The translations under genes and the position numbers were made by a program. Below are positions 28,249 through 36,239 of a stretch of DNA of 64,000 nt, piece after piece. The stretch comes from Gallionella sp. (GTDB taxonomy: Bacteria; Pseudomonadota; Gammaproteobacteria; Burkholderiales; Gallionellaceae): the NCBI GenBank assembly GCA_028707275.1, contig JAQTUP010000007.1, positions 61,567 through 125,566 on the forward strand, read 5' to 3'. The notes beneath the pieces are model-generated. The model searched no databases and was not told where the DNA came from. It saw only the letters and a program-made list of their open reading frames with translations. Position 1 is the stretch's first letter; every line of letters begins with the position of its first letter.

Positions 28249-28310
28249 GCTGCCCCCGGCGAAGTTGATTTTGATACACGACTGATGTTACCTTGTCACT
28301 TCAGTCGTGT
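28249..28310. repeat. Hairpin repeat matching copy A in reverse
   Basis: GCTGCCCCCGGCGAAGTTGA followed by TTTTGAT, then ACACGACTGA paired with TCAGTCGTGT (perfect 10-base stem). The same block occurs inverted at 3341-3395. Here it directly abuts the IS end; the remaining 90 bases up to arsR hold the ars promoter region, including A+T-rich ATATTTTAATAATTG near 28370. Confidence 0.6.
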
Positions 28311-28402
28311 AACTTTGCGCAGCTGCATGCAGATGAATGCCGGATGATTTTTTCTGCCTTAATCGCTCAGATATTTTAATAATTGTTTAACAGTGAAAGT
28401 AT

Positions 28403-28726
28403 ATGATGGAATCCACACGGGTAGTTAAAGCCCTGGCAGCGCTTGCGCAATCCACACGCCTGGGGGTTTATCGTTTGTTAGTCGCTGCCGGACCGGAAGG
28501 AATCGCGGCAGGACAAATCGCTGAAAGTCTTGGTGTCTCCCCTGCGACGCTTTCTTTTCATTTTAAAACGCTCAGCCATGCCGGACTGATTGAAAGCAGA
28601 CAGGAAGGGCGCTTCGTCTTCTATTTCGCCAATTTTGAGGTGATGAATGACATGGTGGCTTACTTGACGGAAAACTGTTGCGGCGGGAATGCAGAGACTT
28701 GCAGGCCCGCAACTAAATGTAAATAA
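28403..28726 (+). CDS. arsR: Arsenic-responsive repressor ArsR
   Basis: 107 residues with the ArsR/SmtB winged helix (ALAQSTRLGVYRLLV, SLGVSPATLSFHFKTLSHAG). The metal-binding cysteines are at the C-terminus (ENCCGGNAETC) rather than in the recognition helix, the arrangement described for the A. ferrooxidans-type ArsR. It should bind the promoter upstream and release it on binding As(III). It is the first gene of the ars operon. Confidence 0.92.
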   Translation: MMESTRVVKALAALAQSTRLGVYRLLVAAGPEGIAAGQIAESLGVSPATLSFHFKTLSHAGLIESRQEGRFVFYFANFEVMNDMVAYLTENCCGGNAETCRPATKCK

Positions 28727-28744
28727 TTAAAAAAGGAAAACGAA

Positions 28745-29242
28745 GTGAGCGAAAAACAATACAACGTGCTGGTGTTGTGTACCGGCAATTCCGCGCGCAG
28801 CATTCTGGGAGAAGTTCTGTTCAATACCTTGGGCAAGGGCAGGTTCAAGGCATTTAGTGCTGGTAGTCGGCCTGCCGGCATCGTTAATCCGGGGGCATTG
28901 GAATGGCTGAAGGCGCATGATCACAGCACCGAGGGTCTGCGCAGCAAGAGCTGGGATGAGTTCGCGCTACCGGGTGCGCCTGAATTTGATTTCATCTTTA
29001 CCGTTTGCGACAACGCCGCAGGAGAAGCTTGCCCGCTGTGGCTGGGTAAGCCTGCTACCGCGCACTGGGGTATCCCTGATCCGGCACATGTCGAAGGCGT
29101 TGATGCTCGTCGTGCGGCATTCAAGAAAGCCGCCGAGCAATTGGCGCGACGTATCCAGTTGTTTCTTAGCCTGCCCATCGATAAACTGGACAAACTTACA
29201 TTGAAAGAAAAACTGTCTGAAATCGGGCGTATTCAGGACTAA
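28745..29242 (+). CDS. arsC: Arsenate reductase, LMW-phosphatase type
   Basis: 165 residues of the thioredoxin-linked ArsC family. The P-loop CTGNSARS (C11) holds the catalytic cysteine and arginine; FTVCDNAAGEACPLW contributes the two further redox cysteines, and IPDPAH the general-acid aspartate. It reduces As(V) to As(III) for export by Acr3. Start is GTG, with AAGGAAAACGAA directly before it. It lies between arsR and arsD. Confidence 0.92.
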   Translation: MSEKQYNVLVLCTGNSARSILGEVLFNTLGKGRFKAFSAGSRPAGIVNPGALEWLKAHDHSTEGLRSKSWDEFALPGAPEFDFIFTVCDNAAGEACPLWLGKPATAHWGIPDPAHVEGVDARRAAFKKAAEQLARRIQLFLSLPIDKLDKLTLKEKLSEIGRIQD

Positions 29243-29252
29243 GGAGGCGATC

Positions 29253-29615
29253 ATGAGCAAGATAGAGGTGTTCGACCCCGCCATGTGTTGCAGCAGTGGC
29301 GTATGCGGCACGGACGTAGACCAGCAACTGGTGACCTTTTCCGCAGACGTGGAATGGGCAAGGCAGCAAGGCGCACAGATTGAACGCTTCAACCTTGCCC
29401 AGCAGCAGATGGACTTCGCGAATAACCCATTGGTGCGTAGCTTTTTGGAGCGCTCCGGTGAAAAAGCGCTGCCATTGATTCTGGTAGATGGCGAGATTGC
29501 TCTGGCCGGGCGTTATCCGAACAGAGTCGAGCTGTCCCGCTGGGCAGGAGTCCGTCACACCCCCATTGAAATCAAGTCGGCTGGCGGATGCTGCCCTGGC
29601 GGCAGTTGTTCTTGA
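29253..29615 (+). CDS. arsD: Arsenite metallochaperone ArsD
   Basis: 120 residues with the ArsD thioredoxin-like fold and the three conserved cysteine pairs: CC at 12-13 with C18 (MCCSSGVCG) and a C-terminal CCPGGSC. ArsD takes As(III) from glutathione and passes it to ArsA. AGGAGG lies ahead of the start. Confidence 0.93.
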   Translation: MSKIEVFDPAMCCSSGVCGTDVDQQLVTFSADVEWARQQGAQIERFNLAQQQMDFANNPLVRSFLERSGEKALPLILVDGEIALAGRYPNRVELSRWAGVRHTPIEIKSAGGCCPGGSCS

Positions 29616-29616
29616 G

Positions 29617-29759
29617 CGGGCATGGCGAGCAGCCGTCCCTGATTATGAAACTCACCATGCCCGCCCCCCTTTCCATATCCCCCTCGCTACGCTCTCCCCC
29701 TCATACCCGAAGAGCAAGGGGCAAGGGCGAACGAACGCTTACGCGTGCATCACGTTAAT
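29617..29759. repeat. Dispersed ~140-bp element between arsD and arsA
   Basis: Begins GAGCGGGCATGGCGAGC and pairs with CACCATGCCCGCCCC; it ends CGCGTGCATCACGTTAA. The same order of blocks occurs at 43374-43515 behind acnA. It fills the whole arsD-arsA gap, so it lies inside an operon; the hairpin may attenuate arsA expression. Confidence 0.6.
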
Positions 29760-29770
29760 GGAGCTTTAAT

Positions 29771-31531
29771 ATGAAATTTATTGACCAGCCGCCCCGCTTC
29801 CTGTTCTTCACCGGTAAAGGAGGCGTAGGAAAAACCTCGATTGCCTGCGCTAGCGCAATTCAACTGGCCAAAGCCGGTAAACGCGTGCTGCTGGTCAGTA
29901 CCGATCCTGCGTCCAATGTAGGTCAGGTATTCGGGATTGCGATAGGCGATCACATCACCGCTATTCCTGCCGTGCCGAATCTGGCTGCGCTGGAAATTGA
30001 TCCGCAAGCCGCAGCTCAAGGCTATCGCGACCGCATCGTAGGCCCGGTGCGCGGCTTGCTGCCTGACTCGGTAATAAAGGGCATAGAAGAGCAACTCTCT
30101 GGTGCCTGCACCACGGAAATCGCTGCATTCGACGAATTCACTTCGCTGTTGATTGATTCCGCACTGACTGAAAATTACGACCACATCATTTTCGACACAG
30201 CCCCTACCGGGCATACCATCCGTCTGTTGCAACTGCCGGGCGCATGGAGTGGCTTTCTCGAAGAAGGCAAAGGCGATGCTTCGTGTCTTGGCCCCCTGGC
30301 CGGTCTGGAAAAACAACGGGAGCAATACAAAGCCGCTGTCGATGCGCTATCAGACGGCCGTCGTACCCGCCTGATTCTGGTCGCCCGAGCCCAGCAGGCG
30401 ACCTTGCGCGAAGTAGCGCGCACCCATGAAGAACTTGGAGCCATAGGATTGAAGGAGCAGTTCCTGGTCATCAACGGCATTATTCCCGGAGTTGAAACTG
30501 CACATGACCCGTTAGCTGCCGCGATTTACGAACGCGAACAAGCGGCTCTCGGCGCGATTCCCGATGTATTGAAAGCGCTGCCATGTGATTGGGCCATGCT
30601 CAAACCATTCAATCTTGTCGGGCTGGACGCATTGCACCAATTGCTGGTGGATACACCACCTCAAGCCACTATCAATGTGGCTGTGCCCATTGAGCTGGAT
30701 GAACCCTGCCTTGCAGAACTGGTGGATGGTATCGCGGCCGACGGGCATGGATTGGTGATGCTGATGGGTAAGGGTGGAGTCGGAAAAACCACGCTGGCGG
30801 CGGCTATCGCCGTGGAGCTGGCGCATCGCGGGTTGCCGGTACATCTTACGACGTCCGACCCGGCGGCACATCTGGCAGAAACACTGAGCGGCTCCCTGGA
30901 CAATCTGACGGTCAGTCGCATCGACCCGAATGCTGAGACTGAACGCTATCGCCGGCATGTGCTGGACAGCAAAGGCGCGCAACTTGATGCACAAGGCCGC
31001 GCGCTACTGGAAGAAGATTTGCGCTCGCCCTGTACCGAAGAAATCGCCGTATTTCAGGCGTTTTCCCGCATCATCCGTGAAGCCGGCAAGAAGTTTGTGG
31101 TGATGGATACGGCACCCACCGGACACACCCTGCTGCTGCTGGATGCAACCGGCGCATATCACCGCGAAGTGACTCGCCAGATGGATGAAAAAATAAAGCA
31201 CTTCACCACCCCGATGATGCAATTGCAAGATAGCAAGCAGACCAAAGTATTGATCGCCACCTTGGCAGAAACGACCCCGGTAATGGAGGCCGCCAATTTG
31301 CAAGCCGATTTGCGCCGGGCCTGTATCGAACCTTGGGCATGGATCATCAATTCAAGCGTTGCGGCAGCGGCAACAAAATCCCCACTGCTGCGTCAGCGAG
31401 CTGCCAATGAGCTGCGAGAGATCAATGCGGTTGCCGGCAAGCATGCACAGCGTTACGCGGTGGTGCCGCTACTCAGGGAAGAGCCGGTTGGCATAACCGC
31501 GTTGTTGAAATTGACAAGGACAAAAACATGA
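29771..31531 (+). CDS. arsA: Arsenite efflux ATPase ArsA
   Basis: 586 residues, the double-size bacterial form with two homologous ATPase halves: P-loops FTGKGGVGKTS near 13-23 and MGKGGVGKTTL near 333, and DTAPTGHT in each half. The metal-site cysteines expected between the halves are present (SGACTTE and SPCTEE). It drives As(III) extrusion with the membrane carrier, here Acr3 instead of the classical ArsB. The last four bases overlap the acr3 start (ATGA). Confidence 0.94.
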   Translation: MKFIDQPPRFLFFTGKGGVGKTSIACASAIQLAKAGKRVLLVSTDPASNVGQVFGIAIGDHITAIPAVPNLAALEIDPQAAAQGYRDRIVGPVRGLLPDSVIKGIEEQLSGACTTEIAAFDEFTSLLIDSALTENYDHIIFDTAPTGHTIRLLQLPGAWSGFLEEGKGDASCLGPLAGLEKQREQYKAAVDALSDGRRTRLILVARAQQATLREVARTHEELGAIGLKEQFLVINGIIPGVETAHDPLAAAIYEREQAALGAIPDVLKALPCDWAMLKPFNLVGLDALHQLLVDTPPQATINVAVPIELDEPCLAELVDGIAADGHGLVMLMGKGGVGKTTLAAAIAVELAHRGLPVHLTTSDPAAHLAETLSGSLDNLTVSRIDPNAETERYRRHVLDSKGAQLDAQGRALLEEDLRSPCTEEIAVFQAFSRIIREAGKKFVVMDTAPTGHTLLLLDATGAYHREVTRQMDEKIKHFTTPMMQLQDSKQTKVLIATLAETTPVMEAANLQADLRRACIEPWAWIINSSVAAAATKSPLLRQRAANELREINAVAGKHAQRYAVVPLLREEPVGITALLKLTRTKT

Positions 31532-32562
31532 GCATTTTTGAACGCTACCTCACGCTATGGGTGTTTCTGTGCATCATCGCAGGCGTGGTGCTGGGTCAGG
31601 CCATCCCCGCACCGTTTCACTGGCTGGGCACGCTGGAAGTCGCCCGGGTCAACCTCCCCGTGGGCCTGTTAATCTGGGTGATGATCATCCCCATGCTGCT
31701 GCGCATCGACTTCGGCGCACTGCATGAGGTGGGTAAACATTGGCGCGGCATCGGTGTCACGCTGTTCATCAACTGGGCGGTAAAACCATTCTCGATGGCG
31801 CTACTGGGCTGGATTTTTATCCGGCACCTGTTCACACCGTATCTGCCCGCAGAACAATTGGATAGTTACGTAGCGGGCCTGATCTTGTTGGCGGCAGCGC
31901 CTTGTACCGCAATGGTGTTCGTATGGAGTCGCCTCGTGAACGGCGAGCCGCTGTTCACCCTGAGTCAGGTCGCGCTCAACGATACCATCATGGTGTTCGC
32001 CTTCGCCCCGCTGGTGGCATTACTACTGGGGCTTTCTTCCATCATCGTGCCATGGAATACCTTGCTGGTATCGGTGCTGCTCTACATCGTCATTCCCGTC
32101 ATAATTTCGCAACTGCTACGCAAGCTGTTGCTCAAAAAAGGGCAGGCAGCTTTTGAACTGACTTTAGCTAAGATCGGGCCGTGGTCGATCGCGGCACTCC
32201 TGCTCACGCTGGTGTTGTTGTTCGCCTTCCAGGGCAAGGCTATCGTCGAGCAGCCTCTCATCATCCTGATGCTGGCCGTGCCGATTACCATTCAGGTGTA
32301 TTTCAATTCCGGGCTGGCCTACTGGCTCAATCGGCGCGTGGGCGAAGCGCACTGTGTCGCCGGGCCATCCGCTTTGATCGGAGCATCCAACTTCTTCGAA
32401 CTCGCGGTCGCCGCCGCCATCAGCCTGTTCGGCTTCGAGTCTGGCGCGGCGCTGGCCACCGTCGTCGGCGTATTGATCGAAGTGCCGGTGATGCTCTCCG
32501 TGGTGTATATCGTAAATCGCAGCCAGAAGTGGTACGAGCACGATTCCCCGACGCCGAAGTAA
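31528..32562 (+). CDS. acr3: ACR3-family arsenite efflux carrier
   Basis: 344 residues with about 10 membrane helices. LAAAPCTAMVFVWS contains the conserved cysteine of ACR3 transporters, and GASNFFELAVAAAISLFG is the family's second core motif. The ACR3 and ArsB families are unrelated although both are often called arsB. Overlap with arsA supports co-translation. Confidence 0.93.
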   Translation: MSIFERYLTLWVFLCIIAGVVLGQAIPAPFHWLGTLEVARVNLPVGLLIWVMIIPMLLRIDFGALHEVGKHWRGIGVTLFINWAVKPFSMALLGWIFIRHLFTPYLPAEQLDSYVAGLILLAAAPCTAMVFVWSRLVNGEPLFTLSQVALNDTIMVFAFAPLVALLLGLSSIIVPWNTLLVSVLLYIVIPVIISQLLRKLLLKKGQAAFELTLAKIGPWSIAALLLTLVLLFAFQGKAIVEQPLIILMLAVPITIQVYFNSGLAYWLNRRVGEAHCVAGPSALIGASNFFELAVAAAISLFGFESGAALATVVGVLIEVPVMLSVVYIVNRSQKWYEHDSPTPK

Positions 32563-32570
32563 CGATAAAT

Positions 32571-33491
32571 ATGGATCACGATCACGCCAAAGCCGGGCAT
32601 ACCGGTCACGATCACCACCACGCTGCCGCTGGTACTACGCTGATGTTGGCCATGCTGCTGACGCTGGGGTACGCCGCTGTGGAAGCTAGTATGGGCTTGT
32701 GGGCCGGTTCGCTGGCGCTGGTGGCCGATGCCGGTCACATGGTCAACGATGCTGCGGCATTGTTGCTGGCCGTCGGCGCGGCCTGGCTGAGTCGGCGACC
32801 GTCTTCCCCGCGCCACAGCTACGGCCTGGGTCGCGCCGAATTCATCGCCGCCCTCATCAACAGTCTGAGCTTGCTGGCACTGGTCGCCTGGCTGGTGGTG
32901 ACGGCTATCGAACGCCTGCAAGCGCCGCAACCGGTAATGGGCGAGACGGTCACGGTCACCGCCGCCATCGGTCTTGCCATCAACCTGCTGGTAGCGTGGC
33001 TGTTGGCGCGCGGGGAGAAGAACCTCAACACGCGCGCAGCACTTATGCATGTGCTGGGCGATCTGCTGGGATCCGTGGCGGCATTGCTCTCCGGCCTGGT
33101 CATCTCCTGCACCGGCTGGATGCCGATCGATCCCATCCTGTCACTGGTCATCGGCGCGCTGATCCTGGTCTCCAGCCTGCGCCTGCTGCGAGAGGTGTTA
33201 CACGGTTTAATGGAAGGCGCGCCGTTCAGCATCGATCCCGAAACAGTGGGCCAGGAATTGGCCGCCGTGCCGGGCGTGGCGTCTGTGCACGACCTGCATA
33301 TCTGGGCGGTGAAATCGGATGAACCCCTGCTCACAGCGCACCTGGTGGTGGAGAACATGGCACACTGGGAACAGGTGATGACGGCAAGTCACGCGCTCCT
33401 GCTGGCACGCTTCCACATCCACCATGCAACCTTGCAACCGGAACCAATGACGCGCAGCGTACAATGGCGCGACAGGCGGGTTCGTGTCTGA
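32571..33491 (+). CDS. Cation diffusion facilitator (CzcD/ZitB-like)
   Basis: 306 residues. A histidine-rich N-terminus (MDHDHAKAGHTGHDHHHA) precedes six helices; the metal site HxxxD/DxxxD pattern is visible as SLALVADAGHMVNDAAALLL in helix 2 and LMHVLGDLLGSVAAL in helix 5, and the cytosolic domain follows. CDF proteins export Zn, Co or Cd against protons. The ATG eight bases after the acr3 stop is preferred over an upstream frame inside acr3. It is the last gene of the ars operon, so arsenic and divalent-metal resistance are probably co-induced. Confidence 0.92.
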   Translation: MDHDHAKAGHTGHDHHHAAAGTTLMLAMLLTLGYAAVEASMGLWAGSLALVADAGHMVNDAAALLLAVGAAWLSRRPSSPRHSYGLGRAEFIAALINSLSLLALVAWLVVTAIERLQAPQPVMGETVTVTAAIGLAINLLVAWLLARGEKNLNTRAALMHVLGDLLGSVAALLSGLVISCTGWMPIDPILSLVIGALILVSSLRLLREVLHGLMEGAPFSIDPETVGQELAAVPGVASVHDLHIWAVKSDEPLLTAHLVVENMAHWEQVMTASHALLLARFHIHHATLQPEPMTRSVQWRDRRVRV

Positions 33492-33505
33492 GCACGGAGC
33501 AGAAC

Positions 33506-34147
33506 TCAGCTGACAGGTTTTCCATAGGTGGTAAAGCGTTTTTGCGCATCCTGAAACTCGTCAGCGCTCAGCAAAACCGGCTCGCCTGCCTGCAAGGCGC
33601 GCAGGTAGAGTTCGCTCAGATTCTCCACTTCGACCGTTTTCCTGAAAGCATCCTCAAGATCCAGACCGGCCGCGATCATCCCGTGATTCGCCAGCAGGCA
33701 GGCGTCTCTTTCCTTCATCGCGAGCAAGGCGTTGTCGGATAAGGCTTGCGTGCCGAAGGTGGCGTAGCTTGCACAGCGCAGGCTATCTCCCCCCAGCAAG
33801 GCCAGCATGTAGTGAAACGGCGGAATATCTCGCCTCAGACAGGCAAGGGTCGTCGCCGCCGTGGCATGAGTATGGATAATCGCGCCCAATTCGCTGCGCT
33901 GCGCGTAGATGTCGCGATGAAACAGCCATTCACTGGACGGCTGCCAGCGCCCCTGCGACTCGCCTGACAGATGCACGAACACGATATCGTCCGGGCTCAG
34001 CCCCTCGGCGCCAAAACCTGAGGGCGTGATCAAAAAACCCTCGCCGTATCGCACACTGAGATTGCCTGACGTGCCATGGCTGAGTCCCAGCACATCCAGT
34101 TTTTTTGTTATGCGCACCAGATCGGCGCGCAGTTTGTCAGCCGTCAT
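33506..34147 (-). CDS. Class II aldolase/adducin family protein (intact copy)
   Basis: 213 residues of the fuculose-1-phosphate aldolase type: substrate region SHGTSGNLSVR, zinc ligands HTHATA and the ANHG histidine, and a catalytic acidic residue in SEWLFHRDIY. Family members cleave or form phosphorylated sugars. With the MTA phosphorylase at the left end of the window, a role in a DHAP-shunt-like salvage of methylthioribose phosphate is conceivable but unproven. An internally deleted copy lies at 20867-21151. The start has AGGAGG at the usual distance. Confidence 0.88.
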   Translation of the reverse strand: MTADKLRADLVRITKKLDVLGLSHGTSGNLSVRYGEGFLITPSGFGAEGLSPDDIVFVHLSGESQGRWQPSSEWLFHRDIYAQRSELGAIIHTHATAATTLACLRRDIPPFHYMLALLGGDSLRCASYATFGTQALSDNALLAMKERDACLLANHGMIAAGLDLEDAFRKTVEVENLSELYLRALQAGEPVLLSADEFQDAQKRFTTYGKPVS

Positions 34148-34292
34148 TTCATATCCTCCTCGATCAAGTTTTCGCAGGCCTGCGCAGCAACCAGAACACC
34201 CGGCATGTTCATTGTGCCAAATCATTTGCGAATCTGTGCCAAATCGCGCGCCGCCTGACAACCCCAAGATTGCGCCCTGCCGGGCGCACCAA

Positions 34293-34327
34293 TAAAAAAG
34301 GGCCGGGCATTTCTGCCTGACCCTTTA
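34293..34327 (-). terminator. Intrinsic terminator after tRNA-Arg (first)
   Basis: On the minus strand AAGGGTCAGGC, loop, GCCCGGCCCTT and a run of six T follow the tRNA 3' end by about 17 bases. Confidence 0.75.
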
Positions 34328-34343
34328 TTATTACATCCGAAAC

Positions 34344-34420
34344 TGGTGCGCCCGGAGCGATTCGAACGCCCGACCCCTTGGTTCGTAGCCAAGTACTCTA
34401 TCCAGCTGAGCTACGGGCGC
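34344..34420 (-). tRNA. tRNA-Arg (anticodon ACG), copy 1
   Basis: Cloverleaf of 77 bases including CCA: acceptor GCGCCCG/CGGGCGC, anticodon loop CTACGAA (ACG, reading CGN after deamination), T-arm GGGCG-TTCGAAT-CGCTC. The sequence is identical to the second copy. Confidence 0.96.
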
Positions 34421-34547
34421 ATGGTGAAGCAACTAAGCCGCGCATTATAGCGAAATATTCATCGCGCGTCATGTTATTTTTTGCCTGATCCGCGCATCTA
34501 TCACAAAGACACACGCATCGTTAATGCCAGGTAAAACTTTTTAAAAG

Positions 34548-34580
34548 AAAAAAGGATCAGGCTTTTGACCTGACCCTTTG
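34548..34580 (-). terminator. Intrinsic terminator after tRNA-Arg (second)
   Basis: On the minus strand AAAGGGTCAGG, loop TCAAAAG, CCTGATCCTT and six T. It resembles the terminator of the first copy, showing that tRNA and terminator were duplicated together. Confidence 0.75.
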
Positions 34581-34586
34581 AATCTA

Positions 34587-34663
34587 TGGTGCGCCCGGAG
34601 CGATTCGAACGCCCGACCCCTTGGTTCGTAGCCAAGTACTCTATCCAGCTGAGCTACGGGCGC
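34587..34663 (-). tRNA. tRNA-Arg (anticodon ACG), copy 2
   Basis: Same 77-base sequence as the copy 243 bases to the left, with encoded CCA. Together with the terminator it forms a tandem duplication unit. Confidence 0.96.
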
Positions 34664-34720
34664 ATGGTGCAACAACAACGCTTGCAATTGTAACACAAAA
34701 TACATGTCACGCAAGTACCT

Positions 34721-34813
34721 TGGCGGAGAAGGAGGGATTCGAACCCTCGATCCAGGTTATCCCCGGATGCTCCCTTAGCAGGGGAGTGCCTTCGACCACT
34801 CGGCCACCTCTCC
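34721..34813 (-). tRNA. tRNA-Ser (anticodon GCT)
   Basis: 93 bases with the long variable arm of a class II tRNA: acceptor GGAGAGG, anticodon loop CTGCTAA (GCT, reads AGC/AGU), T-arm GAGGG-TTCGAAT-CCCTC and an encoded CCA. Confidence 0.95.
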
Positions 34814-34861
34814 GAAGGCCGCGCATAATAAGGTTTAATGCGCGGTCTGTCAAACTATTTC

Positions 34862-36094
34862 TTAAACTTCTTCCTTGTCCAGATCGAACGCCTTGTGCAG
34901 TACACGCACGGCCAGCTCCAGATACTTCTCGTCGATCACCACGGAAATCTTGATCTCGGACGTGGAGATCATCTGAATGTTGATACCCTCTTCGGCCAGA
35001 GTGCGGAACATACGGCTGGCGATGCCCACGTGCGAGCGCATGCCCACGCCCACCACCGAAACTTTCGCCGCCTTGTTGTCGCCAATGACCTTCCGTGCGC
35101 CGATGTGCGGCAACACCTGGTTATTGAGAATGTCTATCGTCTTGTTGAAATCGTTGCGATGCACGGTAAAGGAAAAATCCGTCGTGCCATCCACGCCAAC
35201 ATTCTGGATGATCATATCCACGTCGATATTGGCGTCGGAAACAGGCCCCAGAATCTGGTAGGCGATACCGGGTTTATCAGGCACGCCCAATACGTTCACT
35301 TTGGCTTCGTCGCGGTTAAATGCGATCCCGGAAATAATGGCTTGTTCCATTTTGTCTTCATCCTCAAAAGTAATCAGTGTGCCCTCGCCCTCTTCCTCGA
35401 AGCTGGACAACACGCGCAACTTGACCTTGTATTTACCGGCGAATTCCACTGAGCGAATTTGCAGCACCTTGGAACCCAAACTGGCCATCTCCAGCATTTC
35501 CTCAAAGGTAATGCTCTTCAAACGACGCGCCTCGGGCACCATGCGCGGATCCGTGGTGTAGACGCCGTCCACATCGGTATAAATCTGGCATTCGTCGGCA
35601 CGCAGCGCGGCCGCTATCGCAACACCCGTGGTGTCAGAGCCGCCACGCCCGAGCGTCGTGATATTGCCATCCTTGTCCATCCCCTGAAAACCTGCCACCA
35701 CCACCACGCAGTCATTGGCAAGATCAGCGCGTATATGCTGCTCATCTATGCTGACAATGCGCGCCTTGGTATGCGCATCGTCGGTCAGTATCTTGACCTG
35801 ACCGCCCGTGTAGCTTTTGGCATTCACGCCCAGCTCCTTGAGCGCCATCGCCAGCAGCGCGATCGTCACCTGCTCGCCTGTGGAGATGATCACATCCAGC
35901 TCGCGAGGATCAGGGTTTTCCTGAATGTCACGGGCAAGAGCGATCAGGCGATTGGTCTCGCCGCTCATGGCGGAGAGCACCACCACCACCTGGTGACCTA
36001 GCGCCTTGAATTTTGCGACACGCCGTGCCACATTCTTGATGCGCTCTGTTGTGCCGACTGATGTACCACCGTACTTTTGTACTATGAGTGCCAC
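34862..36094 (-). CDS. lysC: Aspartokinase
   Basis: 410 residues: kinase domain starting MALIVQKYGGTSVGTTERIK with the catalytic KYGGTS motif, FQGMDKDGNITTLGRGGSDT in the active site, then two ACT domains (GIAYQILGPVSDANIDVDMI; SHVGIASRMFRTLAEEGINI) that bind lysine/threonine for feedback inhibition. It phosphorylates aspartate, the first step to lysine, methionine and threonine. Confidence 0.96.
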   Translation of the reverse strand: MALIVQKYGGTSVGTTERIKNVARRVAKFKALGHQVVVVLSAMSGETNRLIALARDIQENPDPRELDVIISTGEQVTIALLAMALKELGVNAKSYTGGQVKILTDDAHTKARIVSIDEQHIRADLANDCVVVVAGFQGMDKDGNITTLGRGGSDTTGVAIAAALRADECQIYTDVDGVYTTDPRMVPEARRLKSITFEEMLEMASLGSKVLQIRSVEFAGKYKVKLRVLSSFEEEGEGTLITFEDEDKMEQAIISGIAFNRDEAKVNVLGVPDKPGIAYQILGPVSDANIDVDMIIQNVGVDGTTDFSFTVHRNDFNKTIDILNNQVLPHIGARKVIGDNKAAKVSVVGVGMRSHVGIASRMFRTLAEEGINIQMISTSEIKISVVIDEKYLELAVRVLHKAFDLDKEEV

Positions 36095-36239
36095 GATATA
36101 TGTTCCGACTTAAAAAGTGGCGAGATTTTAGCTCAACTGACCAAAAAAAACGAGGCCAGATGAGCAAACCGCCCGACTGCGCTGATTTACACCCGCCTGG
36201 GGGTGTTAAACTTGGCGCATCCGCAAAGAGATAAACCCC

